DNA from: JACVRW01 sp963751105
GTDB taxonomy: Bacteria; Actinomycetota; Thermoleophilia; Solirubrobacterales; Thermoleophilaceae
Assembly: GCA_963751105.1 (NCBI GenBank)
Contig: CAVVTG010000002.1
Coordinates: 1,674,001 to 1,738,000, forward strand
Length of the DNA stretch: 64,000 bases
Reading direction: 5' to 3'
Positions 32,021-39,641 of this stretch are shown here, piece after piece. The position numbers and the translations under genes were made by a program. Every line of letters starts with the position of its first letter. Position 1 is the first letter of the stretch. The notes beneath the pieces are model-generated. The model searched no databases. It was not told the DNA's origin and saw only the letters and a program-made list of their open reading frames with translations.

Positions 32021-33773
32021 TCAGCCGAAGGTGAAGGCGTAGCCGGACACGCCGGGCGGGAACTCGAGCGTCAGCACGTGGCGCTCCGGCCGGGGCAGGT
32101 CGATCAGGCGGTAGAGGCGCTGGCGGCGAACCACCACGCGCCCGGAGCGCACGTCGTCGCCGGCGTACCGGTCGGGCACGGGCTTCCCGTCCATCAGCAC
32201 CTTCACCGTGCGCGGCCGTCTCCCGGCCGACCCGAGCACCAGGAAGACGCGGCGGGCGCCGAAGTCGAGCTGCAGCCGCGCGTCTGCTCACGCTGGTGGC
32301 GGAGTCGGCGCCGATCCGCCAGCGGCCACCGAGGGCGAGGCTGTCGGGCGCGAGGCCCGCTTCGGGGAGCCGGTAGGTGCCGGCTCCCGGCCGGAGCGGC
32401 CCGTTCGCGAAGCGGTCGGCCCGGCGGGCGCCCAGGTAGCTCTCGGGGGTGGTGACCAGAGCCGACGCGCGCTCGGCGCGGACCGACGAGGCCGCCTCGG
32501 GCGGCGGGCGCCGTCCCGCCTCGGCCAGCAGGCTGCGGATGGCCCGCTCGGTCTCGCCGTAGGCGCCCTCCCCGAAGTGGGCGTAGCGCACCCGTCCCCG
32601 CGCGTCGATCAGATACTTGGCCGGCCAGTACTGATTCGAGTAGGCGTTCCAGGTGGCGTACACGTTGTCCTGAGCCACCGCGTAGCCCAGCCCGTTCTGA
32701 GCGATTGCGTCCCGGACGTTCTCCTCGTCTCGCTCGAACGGGAACTCCGGCGTGTGCACGCCGACGATCTCCAGGCCGCGGTCGCGATAGCGCTCGTCCC
32801 ACTCCTTCAGGTGAGGCAGGGTGCGGATGCAGTTGATGCAGGTGTAGGTCCAGAAGTCGACCAGCACGACCTTGCCGCGCAGCCCGGCCAGCGTCAACGG
32901 CCGCCGCCCGGGCGTGTTGAACCAGGCCTGGTTGCCGGTGAACTCCGGCGCACGGCCGAGCACGGGAAGGCCCGATGACTCCGTCGTCTCCGTTGCGGCG
33001 GTCGCGAAGCCCTGGCCGCGGCCCCGGTCGTCGCGCAGCGAGCTCAGCTCCTCCCGCACGCCTCCGCTCTCCTCCAGTTCCTTGGAGGGGTTGACGAGCA
33101 CCGCCGGCAGGTCGCTGGCAATGGCGGTCTGGAAGCGAGTGTCGTAGTCGGCCAGCATCAGCACCGCCACCGCGACCATCACCGCACCCATCGCCATCTG
33201 AAAGCGGCCGGCGTTGGGAGCCAGCCGACCGGTGAGGCGGCGCCCGCCGCGCATCAGCAGGTAGAGCACGAGCGCGCTGCCCGCCGCATACGACAGCGCG
33301 ACGGCCAGCCGGCCCGCGGTGAACGACTGCGACGCCGAGACCGTGATCACGCCGGCCAGGATGGGACCTGCGCAGGGCGCGTAGACGAGGCCGAGGCTGG
33401 CACCCAGCACGACGCCGGACCAGAAGCCACCCTCGCCTCGGTCCGCCGCCGGCCGCACCGGCAACAATCGGGCGATCGCCGTCTCGACTCGGGCGGCCAG
33501 CGGCGGCGCGAGCAGGCAGAGCCCGAAGCCGAGCAGCACCGCGATGGCGACGTTGCGCAGGAGGTCGCCGGGCAGCCCGAGCGCGTCGATCACGTACACC
33601 AGCACCACCGTCGCGAAGGCGAACGACAGGGCGAGACCGCAGACCACCCCGAGCGGGCGCCGCGGACCGCCCGTGAGCCCGGCCGACAGCGCCACCGGCA
33701 GCACCGGCAGCACGCACGGCGACACCGCCGTCGCGGCTCCCGCCACGAACGCGAAGACAATCAGCACGGCCAC
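32021..33773 (-). pseudogene. dipZ: DipZ-like CcdA-thioredoxin fusion with a late single-base frameshift
   Basis: The first frame encodes a CcdA-type membrane part: VSPCVLPVLPVALSAGL, GLVYAPCAGPILAGVI with paired membrane cysteines, then a TlpA-like thioredoxin domain (DFWTYTCINCIRTLPHL with CxxC, GVHTPEFPFERDEENV, NQYWPAKYLIDARGRVRY). After RWRIGADSATSV (about 32288) the C-terminal DipZ domain continues in another frame as ARLQLDFGARRVFLVLGSAG, VKVLMDGKPVPDRY and FPPGVSGYAFTFG to the stop at 32021. Restoring one base would give about 584 residues, as in mycobacterial DipZ-type proteins. The role would be transfer of reducing power across the membrane. Starts at GTG. Confidence 0.8.
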
Positions 33774-33796
33774 ACCCGGGATTCTGATGACCGGCG

Positions 33797-33845
33797 CTTA
33801 CGGGTTCATTACGCGACAGCCGCGAGCCCGTAATGGAGTCGTAAG
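33797..33845. promoter_or_regulatory. Nested dyad in the divergent dipZ/lipoprotein promoter region
   Basis: Two concentric inverted repeats share the same centre at 33821: outer CTTACG (33797-33802) with CGTAAG (33840-33845), inner CATTACG (33807-33813) with CGTAATG (33829-33835). Each half therefore has two TTACG/CGTAA boxes 10-11 bases apart, one helical turn. This arrangement is typical of a dimeric regulator or cooperative binding and lies between two divergent genes. GATACT at 33856-33861 is a possible -10 for the lipoprotein gene. Confidence 0.6.
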
Positions 33846-33890
33846 GCCGGCGACCGATACTGAGCCCCTGACCCGAGACGAGGAGAAGCA

Positions 33891-34379
33891 GTGTTCCGGT
33901 TGACCCTTGCCTGCCTCGCCGTCGCCGCAGTCCTGGCGAGCTGCGGCGACGACGGCGACACGAGCGAGGCGGCCGCCGCGAGCAGCGAGGCGGCGGCACC
34001 GCCGAAAGCCATGCCGGCCAGGAAGGGCGCGATCGTGAGAGTGGTGGACTCGCAGTTCGGGCGCGTCGTCGCCGATCGCAAGGGCGAGGCGCTCTACCTG
34101 TTCGACAAGGAGCAGGGCAAGCGCAGCCGGTGCTACGGCGAATGCGCGGAGGTGTGGCCTCCGCTCCTGGCCAAGGGCAAGCCACGCGCGGGCAACGGCG
34201 CGCGCAAGGGCCTCCTGGGCACCACCCGCCGGCGCAACGGCAAGCTTCAGGTGACCTACGCGGGCCACCCGCTCTACTACTTCGTCGACGACTCGCCCGG
34301 CCAGATCCTGTGCCACAACGTGGCCGAGTTCGGCGGTCTGTGGCTGGTGGTCAAGCCCAACGGCTCGGCGGTGGGCTGA
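33891..34379 (+). CDS. Predicted lipoprotein with Yx(F/W/Y)xxD repeats (COG4315-like)
   Basis: A 162-residue lipoprotein. The signal is FRLTLACLAVAAVLASCGDD, with lipobox LASC and the modified Cys at residue 18. After an Ala/Ser/Glu-rich linker come the repeat motifs of the secreted repeat family: GEALYLFDKEQGKRSRCYGE, CAEVWPPLLAKGKP and the second copy YAGHPLYYFVDDSPGQILCH, ending GLWLVVKPNG. The family is common in actinobacteria and of unknown function. It starts at GTG behind GAGGAGAAG and is divergent from the DipZ-like gene, which suggests a redox- or envelope-linked role (inference). Confidence 0.84.
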   Translation: MFRLTLACLAVAAVLASCGDDGDTSEAAAASSEAAAPPKAMPARKGAIVRVVDSQFGRVVADRKGEALYLFDKEQGKRSRCYGECAEVWPPLLAKGKPRAGNGARKGLLGTTRRRNGKLQVTYAGHPLYYFVDDSPGQILCHNVAEFGGLWLVVKPNGSAVG

Positions 34380-34382
34380 GCT

Positions 34383-34812
34383 TCAGCGGTAATCGGGGTT
34401 GGGATAGTCGAACCGGCAACCGGCCTCCCACTCGGAGCGCTGGTTGCCGTGGGCGGGGATGCCGCCCGCGTCCTTCAGCAGGCGGGCGAGGTGCAGCAGG
34501 TTCCAGGTCAGGAAGGTCGTGTTGCGGTTGGTGAAGTCGTTCTCGGGCCCGCCCGAGAACGGATCCAGATAGCTCGGGCCCGGGCCGGCGGCGCCCATCC
34601 AGCCCGAGTCGGCCTGGGGCGGGATCGTGAAGCCAAGGTGCTGGAGCGAGGTCTACCGCCCTCACCACGTCGACGTTCACACCGTTCTCCCGCAGGATCG
34701 CGATCGACGAGTCGGCGAGTCCCTGCGTGTGGGAGGGCTCGGGCGACCGCTTGAGCGTGCAGTTGATGAAGAGCGCGCGGAGGTCGGAGTAACGGCTCTG
34801 CGAGTCGTCCAT
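34383..34812 (-). pseudogene. NAD(P)H-dependent FMN reductase/flavodoxin-family gene with internal deletion
   Basis: Both ends of a typical actinobacterial flavodoxin-family reductase are here without the middle. The 5' part reads YSDLRALFINCTLKRSPEPS, HTQGLADSSIAILRENGVNV and DVVRAVD, ending at 34651. The family sequence then resumes in another frame at 34649 with SLQHLGFTIPPQADSGWMGA, AGPGPSYLDPFSGGPENDF, TNRNTTFLTWNLLHLARLL and GNQRSEWEAGCRFDYPNPDY to the stop. From memory of intact homologues about 95-100 codons are missing, including the core cofactor region, and the join is out of frame. A gene product is not expected to be active. Confidence 0.85.
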
Positions 34813-34820
34813 TCGCGTTG

Positions 34821-34847
34821 GTGTAACGCTCGGCGCCGGCGTTACGC
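34821..34847. promoter_or_regulatory. Inverted repeat upstream of the broken reductase gene
   Basis: GTAACGC (34823-34829) and GCGTTAC (34839-34845) form a perfect inverted repeat around a CG-rich centre, ending 10 bases before the ATG of the disrupted reductase. The position suits a repressor operator. It may be a relic if the gene is dead. Confidence 0.4.
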
Positions 34848-34857
34848 CGGGCCCGGG

Positions 34858-35094
34858 TCAGCGCGGCGCGGGGCGCTTGATCTCGAGGTACTCGGGCCAG
34901 TCTCCGGCCTCGGCGTCGAGCGCATCCTGGAGCGCCTCGTAGGCCTCCTCCGGTGTTGCGTTGTCGAGCCAGAATTGAGCTTCCCGGCCGTCGCGGACCG
35001 AGGACGACTCGAGCCGGGCTCCGGCCGCCGCGAGCAGCTGGTCGGCCTGCTCACCGGGCTGCAGGATCTCGACTTGGACTACTCCGACGGGCAT
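34858..35094 (-). CDS. Small acidic protein of unknown function
   Basis: A 78-residue soluble protein starting MPVGVVQVEILQPGEQADQL and ending YLEIKRPAPR. It has an alternating strand/helix pattern (VEILQPGEQ, ARLESSSVRDGREAQFWLDN, PEEAYEALQDALDAEAGDWP) that suggests a compact alpha/beta fold. No motif identifies a function. Coding bias is normal and the ATG is the only reasonable start. It is 38 bases from the sulfatase-like gene and on the same strand as its neighbours. Confidence 0.6.
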   Translation of the reverse strand: MPVGVVQVEILQPGEQADQLLAAAGARLESSSVRDGREAQFWLDNATPEEAYEALQDALDAEAGDWPEYLEIKRPAPR

Positions 35095-35132
35095 GGCCCG
35101 GACCCTATCGAGGTACGCAGGCGAGCCGTTCT

Positions 35133-36605
35133 TCAGAACGGGTACGTCGGCAGCGAGCCGGCGCGCGAGCGCACCGCGCGCTCCAGGCGCCGGGCCACGG
35201 CCGGGTGAGCCGCCGCGACGTTGCGACGCTCGGCGGGATCGCGGCGGCTGTCGAACAGCTCTGGCCCCGAGCCGTCATTGGCGCCGAAGGCAGCCCAGTC
35301 ACCGCTGCGCGCGTACCAGCTGTTGCCGTACCCACCCCAGGCATGGTCGCGGTCGGCCGGCGCCCTGCCCTCGAACAGGCGCGACAGATCGACTCCGTCC
35401 ATGCCCCGCGGCACGGGCACGCCGGCCATCGACAGGACCGTGGGACCGACGTCGTGGGTCGAGGCGAACCAGTTGCTGCGCTCGCCGGCCCGCCGGCCTC
35501 CCGGGTCGACCACGATCAGCGGCACCCGGATGAGCGCCGGGTGCAGCATGCTGCCGGTCTTGCCGGTGTAGCCGTACTCGCCGAGATAGAAGCCGTGATC
35601 CGAGACGAGCACCACCACGGTCTCGCGCCCGAGGCGAAGGCCGTGCAGGCGATCCAGGAACACGCCGAGCCAGCGGTCCGTCATGGTCACCTCGGCCGCG
35701 TAGAGCGCCTTCATGCGGTCGAGCAGCACCAGGTCGGCTCCGTCGAGGTAACGCGCGACCGGCGCGTAGTAGGGCCGGGCCGGCTCGGGTCCGCGGTAGT
35801 CCGGATCGCCGTACATGTCCACGTAGCGCCGCGGCGGGGTCCACGGCTCGTGCGGCTCGAAGGTGTCGACCACGAGCGCGAACGGGCGCTCGCGCTTCGC
35901 GGCGCGCTCGAGGATCTCGGTGGCGTCGCGGAACACGCGAGCGGCGAACGAGCGCGTCTCGTCGTTGGAGTAGCGACCGTTGGCCAGATAGCGGCGGATC
36001 CGGTCGCGCATGTCGGGGTCGTCGATCGCCGGCGGCAGCCAGTGGCGCAGCTCGGCGTCGGACACGCCCGCCGCGGTGCCGCCGATCTGCCCGCCGCGGC
36101 GCCTGAACAGGTCGAAGCTGCGCCGGAACGGACCGTACGGCGCCGAGAAGCCGAGCGAGGTGTTGTCGGTCGCGTAGGCGGTCCACCAGCCGGCGCGGCG
36201 CAGGGCGCTGGTGAACGTGGTGTCCACATTCGCCACGGGCGCCCACCCCGGCTCGGCCAGCAGTCCCGAGTACGGGTGCCAGCCGCGGAAGGGAAACACC
36301 CGCCGGCCGGTGAGGATGGAGCGCCTGGCCGGCACCGTGGGCATGGCCTCGGGGTGAAAGCGGGTGAAGCTCAGCCCGTCCCGTGCGAGCGCGTCGATGT
36401 TGGGGGTCCGCGCGCGCTTGCCGTACACGTGGTCGGCCCGGAGCGTGTCGACGATGATCACGACGACGTTCGGCGCGTCGGTCTGTGCCCCGGGCCTGCC
36501 CCTGCCGCTGCAGCCGGCCTGTCCGACCGCCAGCAGCCCGCCCACGGCGGCGGCGGAGCTCCCTGCCTGCGCCATGAACTTCCGGCGCGTGTGCTTCTCG
36601 CTCAT
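35133..36605 (-). CDS. Tat-exported sulfatase-family hydrolase with Thr at the nucleophile position
   Basis: A 490-residue alkaline-phosphatase-superfamily enzyme. A twin-arginine signal (HTRRKFMAQAGSSAAAVGG) ends in AVGQAGCSG, so it may also be lipidated. The core opens NVVVIIVDTLRADHVYGKRA with the metal-binding Asp, followed by TPNIDALARDGLSFTRF. At the site where sulfatases have C/S-x-P-x-R it reads MPTVPARRSILTGRR, with Thr in place of the formylglycine precursor. Downstream metal-site motifs are normal (VVLVSDHGFYLGEYGYTGK, FASTHDVGPTVLSMAG). A Thr nucleophile is used by phosphodiesterases in this superfamily, so a phosphoesterase role is likelier than a sulfatase one. Confidence 0.82.
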   Translation of the reverse strand: MSEKHTRRKFMAQAGSSAAAVGGLLAVGQAGCSGRGRPGAQTDAPNVVVIIVDTLRADHVYGKRARTPNIDALARDGLSFTRFHPEAMPTVPARRSILTGRRVFPFRGWHPYSGLLAEPGWAPVANVDTTFTSALRRAGWWTAYATDNTSLGFSAPYGPFRRSFDLFRRRGGQIGGTAAGVSDAELRHWLPPAIDDPDMRDRIRRYLANGRYSNDETRSFAARVFRDATEILERAAKRERPFALVVDTFEPHEPWTPPRRYVDMYGDPDYRGPEPARPYYAPVARYLDGADLVLLDRMKALYAAEVTMTDRWLGVFLDRLHGLRLGRETVVVLVSDHGFYLGEYGYTGKTGSMLHPALIRVPLIVVDPGGRRAGERSNWFASTHDVGPTVLSMAGVPVPRGMDGVDLSRLFEGRAPADRDHAWGGYGNSWYARSGDWAAFGANDGSGPELFDSRRDPAERRNVAAAHPAVARRLERAVRSRAGSLPTYPF

Positions 36606-36618
36606 GCGCCGGGCGCGC

Positions 36619-38442
36619 TCAACCGCGTGGCTTGACCCGCCTGAGCAGCGTGAAGCGCGCCCGGTCGGGGCTCGACCGGTTACCCGCCCTGTCGGTGGCG
36701 GTGAGGGTCAGCCGGTACCGGCCCGGCCTGAGCGTGGTGCGGCGGCTGACCCGACCGGCGAAGCGGATCCGCCGCGCCCCGGCGGCCACCGAGCGGGTGA
36801 ACGAGCCACGGCGGACGCTCACGAAGCGCGTGCAGCGTGGACGGCCCCGGTTCTGCCGGGTGGCACGGCGGCAGCGGCCGCCCGCGCGGCGACCGGCTCG
36901 CGCCCGGCTGAAGCTCAGCCTGGCCCGCGCGGCCTCGGACAGCCGGAAGCGGATCGTGGTGCCGGTCTTGACGGCCGCGGCGCTCGGCAGCGCGCGGCCG
37001 ATCCGGAAGCGCCTGCGCGACAGCCGCAGACCGGTCACGCGCGGGCGGGTGACATCGCGCGGTGCGGACTGCGGCGGAGTCCCCGCGGGCCGCGGCAGAT
37101 CGACCACTGTCGCCACGATCCGTGTGGTGGCCGCGGCCCCCTGGACGAACACCGCCGCCGCGAAGCCACCGGCGCCGGCGGCGGTCTCCACGCCGCTCGC
37201 GACCGAGCCGAACGCCGGATCCGACAGCGTCAGCTCGGGCCTGAGCCCGCCCAGCGTGGCCCGCCCCAGCGCACGCTTGTCCGCGCCGCCGCCCGGATCC
37301 TGGTTCCAGCCCACGAGGCCCGACCCGTTCTCACCGATGGCCGGCGAGCCGAGCGGGGCGCCGTTGTTGGCCGCCGTGTTGACCAGTGCGCCCTTGGTCC
37401 ACGTGCCCGTGCTCAGCGCGGCCACCTCGAACGGATTGGTGAGGTTGCCGTAGTGCGTGATCAGGCCCTGGCCGGCGGGGTTCACGTCGATGCGCTGGTA
37501 GTCGCGGCCCTCGGGGGGCGGGTCGGGCATGCCGTCGACCAGCTGGTAGGGACCAAACGAGTTCCCGGTGAACGGCCGGGCGATGGCTCGGTGCTTGGTC
37601 ATGTTGTTGTAGATGAAGTTCTGCCGGAACACCACCCAGGCCGTGCCGGAGGCAGCGATGCCGACGTCCGGCTGATCCGCGGCCACGACGCCCATGTCGT
37701 AGGGCTGAGCCCCCGGAAGCGCGGGGAGAGCCGCGCCGGCGGCCGGGCCGGGGCTGGTCCCGGTGAAGCGGCGGGCCACCGTCTCGACCGTGCTGCCGGC
37801 GTCTCCCTCGCCCCAGGCGGCCACCGCCGACGCCCCGTCGGGGGCGGTGGCCACCCGAGCCTCGTGGTTGTTGGCGTCGCCCCCATTGACGGCCGGATCG
37901 GCGTTCAGCTGGCCCGCGCCCACCTGCGCCCAGGCCGCGCCGTCCAGGCGCCAGGCCACGACGTCGGCGTTGTCGCTCGAGATCACGTAGCCATTGCCGT
38001 TCGGCGCGAGGTCGACGTTGCCGTAACGCCCCGCGGCCTGAATGGTCTGGGGCGGGCCGAAGGGCGCTCCCCCGCTCGGGCTCACGCGCGCCACCACCAC
38101 CGTGGCGGAGCGGAAGGTCACCACCGTCTTGCCTCCGTTGGCGATCGCGATCCGAGGCGCCTCTGACACCTCGTTCGAGCCCGGGTCGACCTGCTGGGGC
38201 GGGCTCCAGGCGCCGTTCACCAGGCGCGACACGAAGGGATGGTCCTCGCCGTCGACCGTCTTCAGGTAGACGAGCGCAGCGCTGCCGTCCGGGGCCACGT
38301 CGATCCGGGGGAGCCCCGGCCCCACGGTGGCGCTGGGACCGTCGATCGCGATCCCGGGCAGGATGGCCGCCGCGGCCGGCGACACGGGCGCGATGGCGGC
38401 GAGGCACGTCACTCCGGCGGTCAGCTTTTTCTTCATGGCCAT
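36619..38442 (-). CDS. Large secreted protein with Arg-rich C-terminal Ig-like domain
   Basis: A 607-residue exported protein. The signal peptide is MAMKKKLTAGVTCLAAIAPV, cut near AAAAILPG. The long central part has repeated blade-like segments with DVAPDGSAALVYLKTVDGED, RIAIANGGKTVVTFRSATVV and VDLAPNGNGYVISSDNADVV, suggestive of a beta-propeller. The last 140 residues are Arg-rich with GTTIRFRLSEAARARLSFSR, CRRATRQNRGRPRCTRFV and LRPGRYRLTLTATDRAGNRS, a domain I associate with Solirubrobacterales secreted proteins. Function is unknown; an extracellular binding or surface role is probable. It starts 13 bases upstream of the sulfatase-like gene. Confidence 0.72.
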   Translation of the reverse strand: MAMKKKLTAGVTCLAAIAPVSPAAAAILPGIAIDGPSATVGPGLPRIDVAPDGSAALVYLKTVDGEDHPFVSRLVNGAWSPPQQVDPGSNEVSEAPRIAIANGGKTVVTFRSATVVVARVSPSGGAPFGPPQTIQAAGRYGNVDLAPNGNGYVISSDNADVVAWRLDGAAWAQVGAGQLNADPAVNGGDANNHEARVATAPDGASAVAAWGEGDAGSTVETVARRFTGTSPGPAAGAALPALPGAQPYDMGVVAADQPDVGIAASGTAWVVFRQNFIYNNMTKHRAIARPFTGNSFGPYQLVDGMPDPPPEGRDYQRIDVNPAGQGLITHYGNLTNPFEVAALSTGTWTKGALVNTAANNGAPLGSPAIGENGSGLVGWNQDPGGGADKRALGRATLGGLRPELTLSDPAFGSVASGVETAAGAGGFAAAVFVQGAAATTRIVATVVDLPRPAGTPPQSAPRDVTRPRVTGLRLSRRRFRIGRALPSAAAVKTGTTIRFRLSEAARARLSFSRARAGRRAGGRCRRATRQNRGRPRCTRFVSVRRGSFTRSVAAGARRIRFAGRVSRRTTLRPGRYRLTLTATDRAGNRSSPDRARFTLLRRVKPRG

Positions 38443-38467
38443 GGATTGCGGGGCGAGCCCGCCGAGC

Positions 38468-38872
38468 CTAACCGAGGGCCCGGTCGAGGGCCTCGTTGAC
38501 GAGCTCGTCGGCGCGCTCGTTCTGCTCGCGGCGCACGGAGCGCACCGCCCAGGATTCGAAGCCGCGCAGCCCGCGCATGGACTCGAGGAAGAGGGGCTTC
38601 AGCCCGGCGTGCTTGACCTTGTACTCGCCGCCGATCTGACGGGCCACCAGCTCGGAGTCGTTGATCACCTCGACCTCGGTCGCCCCCAGGTCGCGGGCGA
38701 GCTCGAGGCCGAGCAGCAGGGCGCGGTACTCGGCGACGTTGTTGGTGGCCTCCCCGATGTAGGCGTTGCGCTCACCGAGCGCTTCTCCGTCGGGGGTGGT
38801 GGCCACCGCGGCCACCGCGGCGGGACCGGGGTTTCCGCGTGCCCCGCCGTCGACGTGGACCGTGACCCTCAC
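38468..38872 (-). CDS. RNase HI-like protein
   Basis: A 134-residue RNase H fold protein. The acidic active-site residues can be placed: Asp in VHVDGGARGNPGPAAVAA near residue 7, Glu in TNNVAEYRALLLGLELA near 48, Asp in EVINDSELVARQIGGEYK near 71 and Asp in NERADELVNEALD near 122. It belongs to the short RnhA-like group common in actinobacteria that cleaves RNA in RNA-DNA hybrids. The GTG at 38872 overlaps the upstream stop by GTGA. A separate rnhB (RNase HII) is at 61936-62589. Confidence 0.86.
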   Translation of the reverse strand: MRVTVHVDGGARGNPGPAAVAAVATTPDGEALGERNAYIGEATNNVAEYRALLLGLELARDLGATEVEVINDSELVARQIGGEYKVKHAGLKPLFLESMRGLRGFESWAVRSVRREQNERADELVNEALDRALG

Positions 38873-39618
38873 CGGGCCGAGGAGCCTTCGCCTCCCACGG
38901 TCGCGCCAGCGACCACGCGTCCGTCGGCGTCGAGGCTCGCGTTCCACTGGCGCAGCGCTTCGTCCAGTTCGTCGAGCTCGTCGCCCTTGTCGAGCAGCTC
39001 GGCGGGGTCCGCCTCCGCGCCGAGGTCCAGGCGATAGCGGTACCAGGACAGCTCCCAGGCCACCACCAGGGAGACGAAGCTCGGCTGCTCGGCGTCGGGC
39101 TGAACGCTCACCCAGGCCGGGCCGAGCGTGCGCGCCAGGCCGGCGACCGTGCGCGCGTGGGCGGAGCCGTTGAACAGCTCCATGGCGCGATCGATCCTGG
39201 CCTCCGCGGTGCTGGGCACCGCGCGCACGTGCCTCGGATCCTGTGGCCGGGGCCGCGGGCGCTCGCGCGGAGCGGCCGCCGCGCTCTCGTCCGCCTGCTG
39301 GTGCTCGCCGGTCTCGTAGGCGTCTTCCCTGGGCGCCGCCTCCTCCGAGGCGCGCGGCGACTCCGCCGGGCGCCGGCGGCGCAGCCGTCCGAACACCCCG
39401 CGGCCGGGCTCGTTGCGCGGCATCCGGGCCGGAAGGTCCCCGGCCGCCGACTCGCGGATCCAGCCGTGGTGCTGGGCGCGCACCGCACACAGGTCACAGA
39501 CCCGGTGGCGTGCCCCGCCGGGGGCGAGATACCACTCGGCGCGTTCTCCCTTGAGAATGGTGCGGCCGCAGACGTCGCAGTTGACGACGTCGTGAACCGG
39601 CCTCAGCTCCTTCTTCAC
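38869..39618 (-). CDS. Zinc-ribbon protein of unknown function
   Basis: A 249-residue protein. The N-terminus has two metal-binding CxxC pairs, VNCDVCGRTILKGERAEWYL and HRVCDLCAVRAQHHGWIRES, forming a likely zinc ribbon. A Pro/Arg/Glu-rich disordered linker covers residues 60-130. The C-terminal domain (EARIDRAMELFNGSAHARTV, AGLARTLGPAWVSVQPDAEQ, FVSLVVAWELSWYRYRLDLG) looks compact and soluble. It starts at GTG, follows the EF-G-like gene by 23 bases and is coupled to the RNase HI-like gene. A nucleic-acid role is possible from context but unproven. Confidence 0.7.
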   Translation of the reverse strand: MKKELRPVHDVVNCDVCGRTILKGERAEWYLAPGGARHRVCDLCAVRAQHHGWIRESAAGDLPARMPRNEPGRGVFGRLRRRRPAESPRASEEAAPREDAYETGEHQQADESAAAAPRERPRPRPQDPRHVRAVPSTAEARIDRAMELFNGSAHARTVAGLARTLGPAWVSVQPDAEQPSFVSLVVAWELSWYRYRLDLGAEADPAELLDKGDELDELDEALRQWNASLDADGRVVAGATVGGEGSSAR

Positions 39619-39641
39619 GGGCCCGATGATAGGGGCACCAA

